This document shows, piece after piece, positions 9,758-22,995 of a stretch of DNA of 64,000 bases. This DNA comes from Plasmopara viticola (lineage: Eukaryota; Oomycota; Peronosporomycetes; Peronosporales; Peronosporaceae). How positions within the stretch are numbered: the first letter of the stretch is position 1; each line of letters starts with the position of its first letter. The notes beneath the pieces were generated by a model. That model did no database searches and had not been told where the DNA came from. It saw only the letters and a program-made list of their open reading frames with translations. Where the stretch lies: NCBI GenBank assembly GCA_001695595.3, contig MBPM02000003.1:2356001-2420000 (forward strand). Reading direction: 5' to 3'. Both the position numbers and the translations under genes were made by a program.

Positions 9758-10409
9758 TTAATGCTTTGTTCTCGTAGTTAAGCACGGCCATTGGCTAAAA
9801 CTGGTTATTGTCTGGGAAGGACACGAATATTCGTCTCGAGGACGATCAATTTATTTATTAAGACAGATCAAATGCCATGACCATAGTAATGGAATTCTGA
9901 GAATGCAAACAACTGGTTGAAATGTGCTATTAGTGTAATGAGCCGCTGCATAATTGTGGAAAGAGATGGCTTTTTGGTAAAAGAGGCCTTTGAAGAATGG
10001 TGCTATCTAACGCAGAATAAGCACTGTGTCTCTAATGTGCCAGTTCGCGTACTTACCTATTCAAAAGAAACCAAATTGAATACAATCCCTGTCTAGCTTC
10101 ACCGGCTTGGGCCTCGCAGTGGGCGCTAACGCCGGGCTATTAAGTCTAAGTTCTTATAGAAAAGACTTTGCTCGTAGAGTTCAAACGCATTATGAAAGGA
10201 CCAAACTGGCGCCAAAGAATTTTAAAGTAGATCCACAAACGTGCCCGCGCATAAAGCGAGGTCTCTGCACCTACGGCTGCACCCATTCCAAAGGCTTAGC
10301 CCACGCAGTAGGTGGCACTTTTTAATAGCTCATCCAAGAGATGGCCTTCTAAACGAGGAAGGCTTTAAAAAAATCTTATAATCTATCGTGGCAAAAAGGC
10401 GCGCATGGC
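9758..10409. other. Intergenic stretch with one weak coding-like block
   Basis: Around 10107-10325 the plus strand has a 72-residue frame without an ATG start, with a basic, Cys-containing end (KRGLCTYGCTHSKG). I cannot assign it. Nothing else is seen. Confidence 0.3.
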
Positions 10410-10830
10410 GTTATACCTCGCCCCCTTGCTGACACCTTTACCCTCGGGCGAAAAAACGGCGAGCACTTACTCGACTCTTCGCCCTGTGAGCTGCAAAGAA
10501 GGCTCAAGTTAATGAAAAATTTTGTTACGCTGCTGAAGGTGTCAGCCTTAAGGTTATTCTCACCGCTTATGTAAAAGGCCTCGCCGCTTTATGAACTGTG
10601 AAGGTAATTCAAATCAATGCATGCTACAAAAACAACTTATGTACGCTGCTGAAGGTGTCAGCCTTAACGTTATTTTCACTGCTCATGCAAAGAGCCTCGC
10701 CGCTCAATGAGCTGTGGAGAAGACTCAGATTAATGCAATGCTACTGTAAGATTCCAGGTACGCTGCTTAAGTGTTAGACTTAGCATTATTCTCTTCGCTC
10801 ATGCGGAAGTATTGCTTCCAAGGCAGACAC
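10410..10830 (+). repeat. Tandem repeat, about 3.5 units of 116-117 bp
   Basis: The motif tacgctgct(g/t)aag starts units at 10526, 10642 and 10759. Unit bodies share gtgtcagccttaa, ttattctcac and gcctcgccgct, and an earlier diverged unit precedes them. Identity falls towards both ends. Each unit can be partly translated (AEGVSLKVIL), but stops occur in all frames, so it may be a coding repeat that has decayed or a minisatellite. Confidence 0.75.
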
Positions 10831-13800
10831 GTCCGTGCTTCTCAGAGGTAACGACCCTACCTAGAAAATTTGCTGATGACGTCGCCAAATTTGAGGCTTA
10901 AAGAAAGAAAGTAAGCTCAAGAATAACAATTCTCAATACAATCCTCGGATGGGTTTAGTGACTGAATCACTAATGCAATGAGGTAAGGGCTTTGTGACTC
11001 GCTCCCCGCCGGGTACTGACACAAGTCGCCTTCCTGTGAAAGTTTTTTCAATCTCTGGACAACAGATGTAATGAAAGACTATGCGACCTTTTAGATAAGT
11101 ATCAACCGAGTAATGCAAACCATAGCGCTCATGATTACGCTCGTTTGTCTCGCGCATGGACTCTCTGGAGGTGACAACTATGACTACAAAATGGTACAAA
11201 AAGCTTCATTGTACCACCGCGATCTTGCAGCGTGTATGGGCTTGCTATTAGCTCGCTTTGGATAAGAATAATCTGAGCACGGTACGGGAAACACTTTGAG
11301 TATCGTATCCATATTTGAACAATTTTCCGAACACTTTAAACGAAGTATCTTGAAGAAAAGAGCTCAATTTGATCTTATTTCTTTGGTAAATTGTAATTTA
11401 CATCGCATCCGAGGTATCTCAGCCAGGTCCTGGAGAGCACGTGCTTTAATATGTTCATTACATATTTTGTCACTGAATTACCCTCGCAATTGAGTACGCA
11501 CAGCCGCTTTTGTGGATACATAAACAGATTTTACGATGCAGCTGAGCTGTCAAACGCTGAAATGATATAAATACGACTGGATCATACTTCAATTCTCAGA
11601 GAAACAACACTACCAACAAAACATATGAGCAAGTATAAAGCGACAAAAAGCCTCGCGTTGACTGTCTTCCGATGTTTGAAAAAAGCGCGAAACTGAGATG
11701 GGACTAGTGTCTATTTATGCTGCAATAAACGCTTTATCCCTGAACTGCCCATGTGTACGATCACACCTGTCCGCTTGTGTGCTTGCACAAACAAGTCTTT
11801 CAATGTGCAAGCCATTTGTCAGCTACGTGCACTTTAACCGTCAACCCTTGAGCTAGTGATGCAATATCAGCTTTTTCTTAAAACATCAGAGAAACAACAC
11901 AAATGAAAGCATGTGAGTGTATTTAATGCGTCAAAACGACTCGCGTAGACGAGTTCTCGACGTCACAAGACCAAACGCAATACCAGCATCTAATAAGTGA
12001 TCTATTATGCTACAATCAAGTGTTCTTCTACTGGGCTATTCGCGTTTTTAAATCTTGCCGCGTTTTTATTTACATAATAAGTTCCTTTTCGCTAGCCAGC
12101 TACACGCCGATGTAGATTGATAGCTATAAACATTTTTTATATTCCGGTAACGGCAACATAAATGAGCTAGTAAGACATGACAAAAATCTTTGCATAAACA
12201 AAATCAAGACATCACGAGATCAAACGCGGGGCTCCAATGATACTTCGTGTTGAATTTCTGTCAGAAAATGGATACTGACTATCATCTCTAGGGCTTTAAA
12301 TGCAAAATTCTATGCCGTACAGCTGTGATGTAAGCTGTTTTGGGCAAATGCAAAAGTACAAAATTTCAACGATTGTAATATACACAGCACAGATTTGAAA
12401 TCAAGCTAACAAAAGAACGACGTATAGTGCAAACCACCGCATAGTCAACATCTAATTATCGCTTTTCATTTTACAGGATACGTGGCAGTTTAAGGCAATA
12501 TTTAATACCTTTTTGTCGTATTAGCTATTTACACGACGAATTAAAAGTTTAGCTAGAACAGTGTTGTCTTCTGCAGCTTATAGCACAGACATAGATCACA
12601 TCGGTATTCCAAGTACTTTGCATTCGCTCAGCGTGGACTTAGCAATGCGCCTTCTCGATCGCTCGTATTGGCTCTATGTTATTTGCTGCATTACTCTGTT
12701 CGCGTCATACAAATGTCCAAATCAGTTGTTATATGAGCACCAAATAGCGTACATTACTAGATGCGTGAATTAGATTATCGTTTAACATAATCTACCGCAT
12801 CCGTGTTAATCATTGGTAAATGTATACTAGAATGTGGTCTCAGGAGACCCGCCTTACCTGATCCAGGTGCACGAATCATTGAATCGGTATCGAGAAAAAA
12901 GCACTGCGTGACACGGTAGTGATCTTTACCAGAATAAAAGTGCGGTTTCATCAATGCAATCTTTTAAGCAATAAACGACGCGAATAAAGGTAAGAAAATA
13001 GTAAATGCTTTTCTTATATGCCTTACTTTCAGAGTTGGCATAATTTTGTCAAGTGATACACTGCATACGCTAGTAATTGTCACTGTTTTGTTTAAACAAT
13101 AATTTTTGAGAATAGAGTGCTGCAAAATAGCATAACGGAGTGTTCAATTAACATTGTACGACTCTGTCGGCGAACATTCATTATTACTTTGCTATTCGCA
13201 TGGTGATGATTCATTCAGGCATATGCACGGACTTGCTTTGATGGCATTCCTTTGCATGCTCTGCACATCATGAGAGGACGCGGACAAAACACCTATGTTT
13301 ATGCTTTTATATTTTAAGGTATCATACATTCCGTGAGACAAAGGCTACATTAAAATTACTAATCCAAAAAGATTGTGTTAATGACACATAATGCCTTGCT
13401 ATTCTTCCGTCATGTGGTATCACGTATACCATTTTGTAAAAAGAATTGACCGCATTTCGCGTCAAGTGACAATTGGCATATTCCAAGCACGTCTTGAAGG
13501 GTTGGCTTAAACTTGCTGACAATTTAATGGTCTTAGGTTCTAATTCAAGCCTCGTGTAGGTTGTTGATATTATACGACGCATCGTACTATTTACAGAAGA
13601 CACTTAAGAATCATATTCACTATTTTACAATATGACATGTTGACTTTAAGTTTTTAGGTGGGTAGCTTCTATAATTTTCCAGATCGCGAATAGTTTTTTT
13701 TGCTTTGAAATGATGTACACCTGATTCCGCGCCATTTCATACTTTACTTCTTCTTTCGTTAAATACTAATTAAACTGCCCTATTACCCTCTTGTGAGACC

Positions 13801-15390
13801 ATCGACTACAATTTTACTTTTCCTTAAAGTTGTCAACCGATAAGTAGTTTATAAAGCAAATTCGCTTTGGCTTTTTCTTTCTTGCTCGACCTAAATAAAA
13901 ATCGTAATTCTCGTTGAAGATGCATTTTTTATCTTTTTAAAATGCAAGATTTTTTTTCTACTGAAGTCAACTTATAAATAATCGATGTTGCAGATATGGC
14001 ACGATGGGCGCTTCAAAAACTTCGATTATAGCGTCAGCTACTCCTTATCATTTATTAAAAATTAAAAGCGTTCGTGCTATCCCAAATTTATTGTTGTTCA
14101 TAAGTGTCAATTAATTTTGATTGTTTGGTCTTTCTATAAGGCAGTGTATGCTACGCTACTGTTTTACCATCAACTTTTTGGTCGCTAAGAAGATAAAATT
14201 GGACTGATAGACAGTCCACAGGTAACTTTACGGGCCAGGTATTTATCAAGAAAATTATAAAAGCTGAATTAGGTGCGCCAAAACCGCACTTATCTTTGTA
14301 TGAAGTTAATTTTTATGAAGCCGTAAATGTCCAAGCACATTTGCACAAAGAATCTCCCAAGTTTATGTTTATAACTCCATTGCAAGAAAGGTGAAAGACA
14401 GATTTAGCAAAACACTAAATAGACCGCTTCTTTTCTCGCTTACATTAATTGCTATGTAATTATTGCTCTTCAAAATGATGTTATTAGCGTCAAGATGAAA
14501 GACATTCGCACCTGTAGGATAACAAAAATTTGCGCATCAAGAAGCGAATATTATTTATAGAGCATCGAAGTATGATCTCTTCATAAACCACACCACTTAC
14601 TTTAGGAAGCCGATCGTCGTCGTGCATCAGGATACCATTCAGATCTTGCTCTTCAATAACTGGCTCATAAAGATAATGAAGGAAGAAATGGCTGCAGTAC
14701 TTCACAACATAGACGTTTTATTAATCGTTATCGTACTTCGTTCTCAAGCTTTGACATACCAACTAACTGAAATGTAACTACATCAACACTCTGCTTACAT
14801 TGCATATTTGGAGGGCGCTCCCCGCATAATTCATGTTTATAATATGCACATGATCTTAGAATTAATCTATTTAAATAGCATTTTTGGAGTATGATTAGTG
14901 TAAAAATAGCACAACCCTGCATACTCAAACAATAAGCGTAACTGGACACGACAGCATGGCAGTAGCTCTTTAATTTATAATATATTACTGCGACATATGA
15001 GAATTGCCAAAGAAGATTAGCTCTAATGGATTGACTAATCTAAACCTGATGCTATTAGTTCTTAGACCATACATATAGAAAAAGCAAGGTTAATTAAAAT
15101 CGATAAATATGCCATAAAGAATTCTTGAAGCCATAAACTCTATCAAAAATAAAGAGCAAAACTGAGCTTAAATTTATGAAAGCACTACATTTATTTAGCG
15201 AAGTCCATTGGAATATAGAATGCAGTCAGACATCAATTAAAAACCGGCTCAGCTTAACATGCATAAATCTGCAGAGAAATGTTATATATAAGCCTATTTG
15301 GAAATGTCAATGCTTTGGTTACCGCTCGTCGCAGCGCCGTTTATGTAATTATTTTTAAATGCCGAGGTGGCATTTAAAGTAAAGTTAAAA
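10831..15390. other. AT-rich, gene-poor stretch
   Basis: No open frame above about 95 residues, and none of the short ones shows domain or codon patterns of a gene. No RNA gene recognised. It looks like old, decayed intergenic DNA. Confidence 0.6.
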
Positions 15391-15724
15391 GAGGCTTCGG
15401 AAAGGGTTGGGGTGACGCTCTCCTTCCAAGCGCGGGGACTAAATGCTCGCGCGCTTTGGGCAGGTGCTCTCGGGCATCTGCAGGTCTCTAACGAGTCTCA
15501 CCCTCGACGCGACGGTCTCCAGCACCAGGGTGCCACTTTGGCTCTTACCAAGTCAGAGCTAAACAAAATAATGGAAGACCCTCACGACCTCGGTGCTGGC
15601 TGCACTGCCCGCCGAACGAGACCCGACGTATGCGGACACCACTCTATGCCGTGGACTAGCCAAACTGAGCCTAGCACGTGCATAACTTGGCAACGCGATA
15701 ACGTAATACAATACAATACAATAA
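15391..15724 (+). mobile_element. SINE-like retroposon, copy C, near full length
   Basis: It begins gaggcttcggaaagggttgg and ends with acgtaatacaatacaatac, a clear (AATAC)n tail. The body is near-identical to copies B and D. A weak target duplication (ttaaaa at 15385-15390 and again just after the tail) is possible. A 138-residue open frame (15367-15783) crosses the whole element and both flanks; it is not a gene. Confidence 0.8.
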
Positions 15725-18700
15725 TTAAAAAAAAAGTCTTGCTTGAATTTATCAGCCAAAATCATTACTGGATTTGCACTTAAACATAACATTTTAGTTG
15801 GTGGAGAACCTTATTGCAATCTAGCGATGAGTATGGAAAAGCTTAAGACTAGCCGCATGTGGCCGTGTATATGGAGTATTTTTGGGGTTCAAGGTAAGGG
15901 TTTATTGAGAGTTCAATGCCTCGAACCAGTGAATGAATAGACTGATCTCCATCACGCTTCCGTTGCTGGATGTATAAGATTGGTGCTCGTAACCTAGGTA
16001 AATGCTCTTACAGATGCATAAGGCTATGTTATGTATGTATACAATAGATGATACAACGTATGTATGTGTGAGCTTTATCTTGAATAATGCAATGCCTTCC
16101 ATTAATTCCTGCTCGTTTACGAATTTAGCCGCAAGCCACTTTACCTTTGGGGTCCACATTTCTCAATCGATGTAATGGACAACCTTATCGTACTCTAATA
16201 TAGAACAGGCAAAAGTTTTGAGTCCAGGAAATGTATCAAGACAATTGCAATGAAGCAGCGGCATTTGCTAGTCCTTAAGTCTGCAAAGTACTAGTAGAGT
16301 AAATAGTCTACATTTGATCACTTTATACTAATATTTGGGACAAAGTATGAGAACAGAGAAAGCACAGCATGTCAGTGTGAGAAAATACTGCAGCTTCTGA
16401 TCTTGTAAGGGCCCTTGGTGGAAAAAGTACGATTGCTATTCCATTGCACAGGATACGCACAACCGGCTCACTAATTTTAAACTGTGATTGATTAATAGGT
16501 AACGCGTCGATGGTTAGAATTGGTGTCCGCTCATCAATTCTTTAGAAATACTATCTTAAAAGTACATATGATATATACAACGTACAGCTTTGTTATATAT
16601 TGATATCGAGTGGTCGAAAGTCAAAGAGTTGAGAGCGAAGCAAGACAGTGACAATGAAGATGGAGGGGTTGCTAAAACCGTCTTGCTTTCCTATTTACGC
16701 TTATATTATCTGGTCACAAGGAAAATGCCTCCTTAGTTGATCGGCTTCAATCCTCGGTCTTAACGTGAAGCTTACTTTATTCGAATGTTGAGCTTTAATT
16801 TAAAAGTACCTATCGTGTCAAAAGTAAACACACTCATCGATGCGCACAATTTAAATTGCCTTCGCATTTTAATGATCTATTTATTGGTTTGCAAGATGAG
16901 CTATTTTAACTAATGATTAAATCATTACGGCCACATTGCATTTATGATATCTTACCGTCTAAAACATATTGCCTTACTGTAAATGTTGCCCTAATTAGAT
17001 CTGAAATTTATAGACTACCACTACGCAAATGGCAATGCGACTAGTGGTAGTCAAAGCGATCGTTTGCACACGGAGCTTACAATATATATGTTGTAGCACT
17101 CACACAGCATTGTGTGGTGTAATAAATTGCAAAAGACATCAAATCGCTTACACAATTATGTAAAAGAAGCAGCACAATGACGTAAGCCATTCTGTGCTTT
17201 AAGCAAATTTACGATAGCACTGCTTTCATTTCAGCCCATTTAGGCTTGTCAGAGCATTTACATGATTTTGTGTTTTGATTCCAAACGTTTTACAGCTTTT
17301 CGATTAACACTAGGCCTGAGTTAAAATAATAGTATGCGCTAGTACATTATCATCGTACACTCAAAATATCCAGATTTCTTATGATATAGCATACTGTTAT
17401 GCCCAGGCTAAATATACTTTAATATACTTGGAAACGAAGCAACAATAAAGACAGAAAGCAATAGAATTTTCTGCAAACACTCTCATTTCCATAGACATAC
17501 GATTCTTGCTTGAGCTGTGTACTAACACCAATAGCTTAAGCCACTGAAATTTTTGAGACAGAATGCCTCCTGAAAAAGTTATTAGCATAGCCTGCTCTAT
17601 AATCGTGAAAAATACTTCATTAAGCTCAGCAATGCTTTAATGAGCTCATTAAAAGCTAATTTACAATTTCGTGGAAAAATTTGAGCAAAACCTACTTCAA
17701 CTCATTTAGGCTTTTAGTATATACTTTAAGCATTTGCATGTTTACGCTTCAGTTCCAGTTCATTAAAGGCTTGTGATCAAGTCTAACGAAGCTACTTCAC
17801 AAACAAAAAACGTAAGTATACATTCATCTCACATTTGTATTACTACCGTGATGGCAGGAAAGCAAGAAACAAGCCACTGCGATTTTTTTCTCTTGGTTGT
17901 TGTTCACAGGTCAACATATTGAACAATTCGTTGCTTTCTACAGGTACCATTGCGCATCCCGATCACGTCAGATATCTGAGGTAACCAAACGAAAGTTATC
18001 AAATATCATATTGCAACATATAACAACCCGTAAATGAGAATGCTGCTTATAATGTACTTCTAGAAGGCAGCACTATGATGAAGATCAATACTTAAGCCTG
18101 ACTCTTGGATTTAGACTCACCAAGTCGTAATTCTAGATTACAATTATAACGAGCATAAAAGCCCTGATTTCAAGCAGAGCGACATGGGTCGAGTGGGATA
18201 GCGTTCACAAAGAGAGAGGTGCAAGGCAAATAGTGTAAAGAAATAAAAAAACAATCTTTTCCGTTTGTCTGTCGACTCAACAAGCCTGGTGATAACAATT
18301 CGCGCTACCTGACTACACACGACTGATATGGCTTCACGTAACGAGCACAATTATTTGACCGGTTTTGTTGTAACTCTAGAGATGAAGGCTCATTTACTGG
18401 CCAAATGACTGTACTGCAAATTCGGCCCTCATATTGGCTAATATCGATGAAAAAGATTTTATTTCAACTACATACGGCACCGCGGTGATCTTAATTGCCA
18501 GCTGCAGCATCCAGCTATAATGGTGATTCACAGATCAATCTTTAAGTTTCGATATAAGATTTTCAGCAGATTTTACGGTAAATGAGCTTAGCTTTTCTTA
18601 AATTAGAACCTTTTAACTAGTTGAGTAAGTAAGCAGATTGTCCTCAGTTATTTTTTTATGAGCTGGCTTTCGCACAATCACGATTTTAGAATCTGGGTAC

Positions 18701-21700
18701 AGCCTACTTGCAGCATTATAAACGGTTTTGAGCACATGCAAAATTTTACTTACTTAGCACAATTCTACTCGGACATTTTCTGCAGTATATTATTTATAGC
18801 AGCCTTCGCAACGTTATAAGATGTTGAGCTACTGTCATACTGTTGTCTCCAGAAATCTTCATCACCCAATTATGTGTATATTATGCAAAGTTCTATGTCA
18901 ATTGGGAAAATATTTTTTTTCAATAAGACCCTAAGGTCACGTGCATAACAAAAGATCTATGACGACTTCTATTTTACATTTCCTTGCCATTCACTTGTTA
19001 CGTTTGTTATGTTGTACTGCATATCAAACGTGACACTGCAACTTATTGCGGAACATAAAGTTAAAACTGAATGACTTCAATTTTCGCATTATTAGCTCCG
19101 ATTAACTACGTACTGCTCTTGAACTTTGGATATGCAAACTAATATTTTTAGCTCCTAAATCTCACTTTGAAGCTGGCCGCACATATTCAACCCGTTAAGA
19201 TACATCGTTTATGGTATATGTCGCATTCGTTGCACCATTAGAAGACCATGCATTTGCATATTTGCCGTCCAGATATAGCGTCGTGTCTTGTGCAGATAGG
19301 TTTTAATGTACACCCTTCTACCCTCGTACGGCTCGACCAATTGCGTCAAGTCTAAGGGCCTATATGTATGCCCGCTTTGTGTTCTGACCATTTAATAAGT
19401 TCTCTTTCGGCAACGCTGGTGTCATTCTAATGTACTGCAGTGTCAATATGATATTCGAGCTCTAGAAAGGAGTAAGTTGTTGCTACACCGACCTTTGCAA
19501 ACAAAGTTAAAGCAGTCATGTTCACTAATTTACTTGTCAACAATAAATACAGCAATTGTGACTTCGGTGAGCAGCACTCAAATACAATAGAGGGCTAAGT
19601 GTATGTGTTGCTCGCAAGAGAACTCGGTCAAAATCTCCTTGGGTCTTGCGCAACCCGTGGTGATTTGTGTGCAGATTTAATTCGTGCGTAATGTTCTATT
19701 GATATTCGTGTGAAGTGCTTTTATCATACGCGCTTAATTATATCGTACCTTCTGCAATGAATTTTAAGCAGCAAGCAGCTAATTATTTTGCATTTAGAAA
19801 TCACTCCGTCACGAACGTAAATTTTCGTATCGATTACATGTTAAGATTTAGCGGGCTAGTATGAAAAGCTCACCTTATTATATACTTTGCTTAATCTTGT
19901 CAGAAAGCACCGCTTCGCATCAAATATAAGATTGTCGATCCCATTTATCCCCCGTTCAAATTTGTACGGTCAGCCTCTTGGGATACAGACTTTTTGTAAA
20001 ACCATCCGTATGCTTGTGAGCCTGAAGGACTATAAGAACATTTTTGGACTGTGTAAAAGCCATCCTGATTGCAGGGCTTATTTTGAAAGGCTGAGACGTC
20101 GTACGACCACCCGGCTATTTTTTAAGACGTGCAGACATTCATTATAGCCTTGACATAGCGAGCAATGTCTTTTATGAAGTGCTGAGACGTCACTCGCTGT
20201 TCCAACTCGCTCCACAATCTGACTTACCCATTCTCGCCTTTGTCAATGTCGTGTTTTCGAAAAGGTGGACCAACGCGATTTGGCTAAAGCTAGCTCCGAA
20301 TGAGCTTTGGGTTTAACGTCACGAGGTCCGCCCGACACGTTGTTTTCGAAATTTATCAAGCCTTTTGAGGACGTCTTTTGGATCCAAACTTCACAATGCT
20401 CATCGCCGTGTCAAAGTCAAGTATTAATTTAAAGATGGTGTCATGTTGCTTCTCAAAGATTTGTGCCAAAATTCAGTTATGCAAAAGTTAGCCTTTTTAG
20501 AAAAAATGGATGCTTATGCAAATAGCATTCAAGCGAAGAGCTCTGTATTAGACAGTGCCTGTCTTCGGCTGAGTCCACTATTTGTGAAATGCAGCATTGC
20601 TACAAAGGCAACGTAGAAACTCGTACGCATCGCCTTCGCTTTATAGACAGTGACAGGTGTTTTGATATGTTTCATTAGTGATGAAAACAAGGCAGCACAT
20701 TTTACTGTCGCTTGACGTCAGCTAGACTCCTTTCGACGATGTCGAGGCACCCATACTCGTCTCGAAAAGTAAGCTTAAACTTTGCAGCAGACTTAGCTCC
20801 AAAGCTCAAGTACATGACTTCTGTAGGTCCATTCGATCACAACGTTGCATTCAATTTTTATGCATAGACAAAGGCCGAATTATTTCCGGTTAAGCTAACG
20901 TGACATGTTTACTTTCACGTGAAATGATGGGTAGCTGCTATCTATGCCCAAAGCACATATTTTTGTCAGTGTTATGGACACAGCATACATTTGATGTCGC
21001 CTATAAAAATTTCGAAATTCAATTGCATTGCCTGGACTCTCGATCGAGAATTATTTAACGGCTCGTAACATTCTTTTGGTTACTTGGAGTGATCTTATCA
21101 GCTACACCTTCGCTTTATCTGTCACAAAGTCTAAATTACTGCAAAAAAGCAAGCCACGACATGCATCGCTCAGATAAGACTTATAAAGTGAGCGACATGT
21201 GACTAGGCGAGGCCACATACATATACCATACGGGGCCAAAATTCTCGCGTCATTGAATTATTTATATTCTTGGTCATAGGTACACAATTTAGTAGTTAAT
21301 TCTTGTAGGTCATTTGTATTTATACAGCATTCGAACACAGGGTACTTTACTTTATACTACGCGTCGGAGAACATTCAACCTAGATTTAGCGTGGGCACAA
21401 CAAGGCATTCCCGTTTTCTTTCGCATTGATGCTAAGTATCTGTTGTCTTGCTTCGTTGTATTGTTTACGTCGGGATGACAGAAATTCTAGCAATGTAAGC
21501 ATTTACTGAGTATACATCTCTATACAACGAAACGTAATCTCTAGAAGAAACACATACTAAGCCAGACACTCAAACTTTGCGCGTCAATCTACGGTCTTTA
21601 ACTTATGCTTTTCATCAAAGGCCTTTTCAGACTGGCTGCTGTAATCTTCACATCGATATGCTGTACAAATTAATTTTCTACTTCGTCGCTGAACATTAGT

Positions 21701-22521
21701 GTTTGAATCTTCGTATCCCTACCAAAGCTTTGCCAATCATACGATTTGTATACAAAGACCATTGTACTCGCCACATTAAATCTCCAAGTGATCTTAGGGT
21801 CGCTTCGTCCGGATAAAATTTTGATTGAAAGAAATAAAAGTTTGCATAACAGCGTACTAAATAATAAGTTGACCAGCAATCTTGGAATTGCAGTGTGGCG
21901 GCAGCCTATCAATTTGTCATTCAACTCTCGAATTCATGCAATACAGCAACGCTTTTACAATATGCTTTAGTAGTTCGACCTGCGTTACATTTGGTCGTAA
22001 GATATCCATATTCTTGGAGTAGTTATATGAACTGTGAATGTGAACAAAATTGTTTATCCATATTTGTCGTCATGAAGCCAGCATACAACCCGTTAGTGTG
22101 TGAATTACGCTTTAGACTGTAGAAGTGTTAATAAATCGTAGATATCCGCTATAAACGATAAATGAAAGCGTTATGCTCAGCGGTAACGCTATATTAGTCT
22201 CTTCACTAATATTGTGTAGATTAAAACAAAAACGCAAATTCCAATATTTAACTCCCAGATAAGATATTATTCAATCAAAATAGTAAATTTACGGGCAAAT
22301 GGATCGATGTTCGTAAATTAGTTGATAAAAGGCTAATTTCCTTTCAGTACTTATACACCTTTAAATTGTCATTAAAGATTGAGTTTGATTTCCCAATTTC
22401 TAGTATTGCGCTTTAAGTGGCAAGCTGAGCCGAGAGCTCACTACGAAGCAAAACGATTTTTATTCAGACGCGCAGTGATGGATCCGACCGAAAGCTTATG
22501 ATAGGAATTTCACCCCTTCCT
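15725..22521. other. AT-rich, gene-poor stretch
   Basis: About 6.8 kb without any convincing gene. Open frames are 60-86 residues, mostly without good starts. The block at 19887-20147 (DCRAYFERLRRRTTT) is the most coding-like and is followed by weakly coding sequence to about 20700 in changing frames, which suggests an unrecognised, decayed transposon. Several small hairpins are present. Confidence 0.5.
17013..17052. repeat. Short hairpin, 10-bp perfect stem plus inner stem
   Basis: The arm gactaccact (17013-17022) pairs with agtggtagtc (17043-17052), and an inner cgca/tgcg pair extends the fold. Isolated in non-coding DNA. Confidence 0.75.
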
Positions 22522-22571
22522 CAAGGGCCTTGGGAGTTCGGAATCACAAGGGCCTTGGGAGTTCGGAATCA
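22522..22571 (+). repeat. Tandem duplication of 25 bp
   Basis: Two exact adjacent copies of a 25-base unit that starts caagggccttggg, lying between repeat DNA and the 3' end of the import receptor gene. This looks like a recent local duplication. Confidence 0.9.
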
Positions 22572-22995
22572 CTCCTAAATTTCGCGGAAGGACACTGTAT
22601 TCCAGGGAATAAAATACGCACCTACGGACCCAAGACAAGAGTATAAAGCCTGAAACGCATTGTTAAAACAAATCTTACTTGTCGGCCAAGAAATGTGGCG
22701 CCTTTACGCACACACTAAGCAAGGTGTCTTCGAGCACACAGATAACTCTTTCTTGCTGACCATATGGCCTGCTGACATCAAGAGGTGGGCTTCCAGTAGC
22801 AAAGACAGCACTAGCCAAAATGCAGCGTTAAATGACGGGCTCTGTATGCTGCAGCCAGACTGGCAGGAAGCGCTCGATAATAATGCACCACGACGTGCGA
22901 TTGTCTGTAGCATAACCTGCTTTCATAAATCTCACCTCACACCACATAGCATGCAACTGTCGCTGTAATCTTATCCTTAAATCACCTAAGTTGGT

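Noticed and set aside
15367..15783. A 138-residue open frame, similar to 86-residue frames at 4578-4838 and 38239-38499
   Set aside because: All lie in copies of the SINE-like repeat; the similarity reflects the repeat, and the frame runs through the tail and flank without a conserved start or stop.
22660..22968. A 102-residue plus-strand frame convergent with the import receptor gene
   Set aside because: It lacks an ATG start, has no recognised domain, and the composition is not gene-like.
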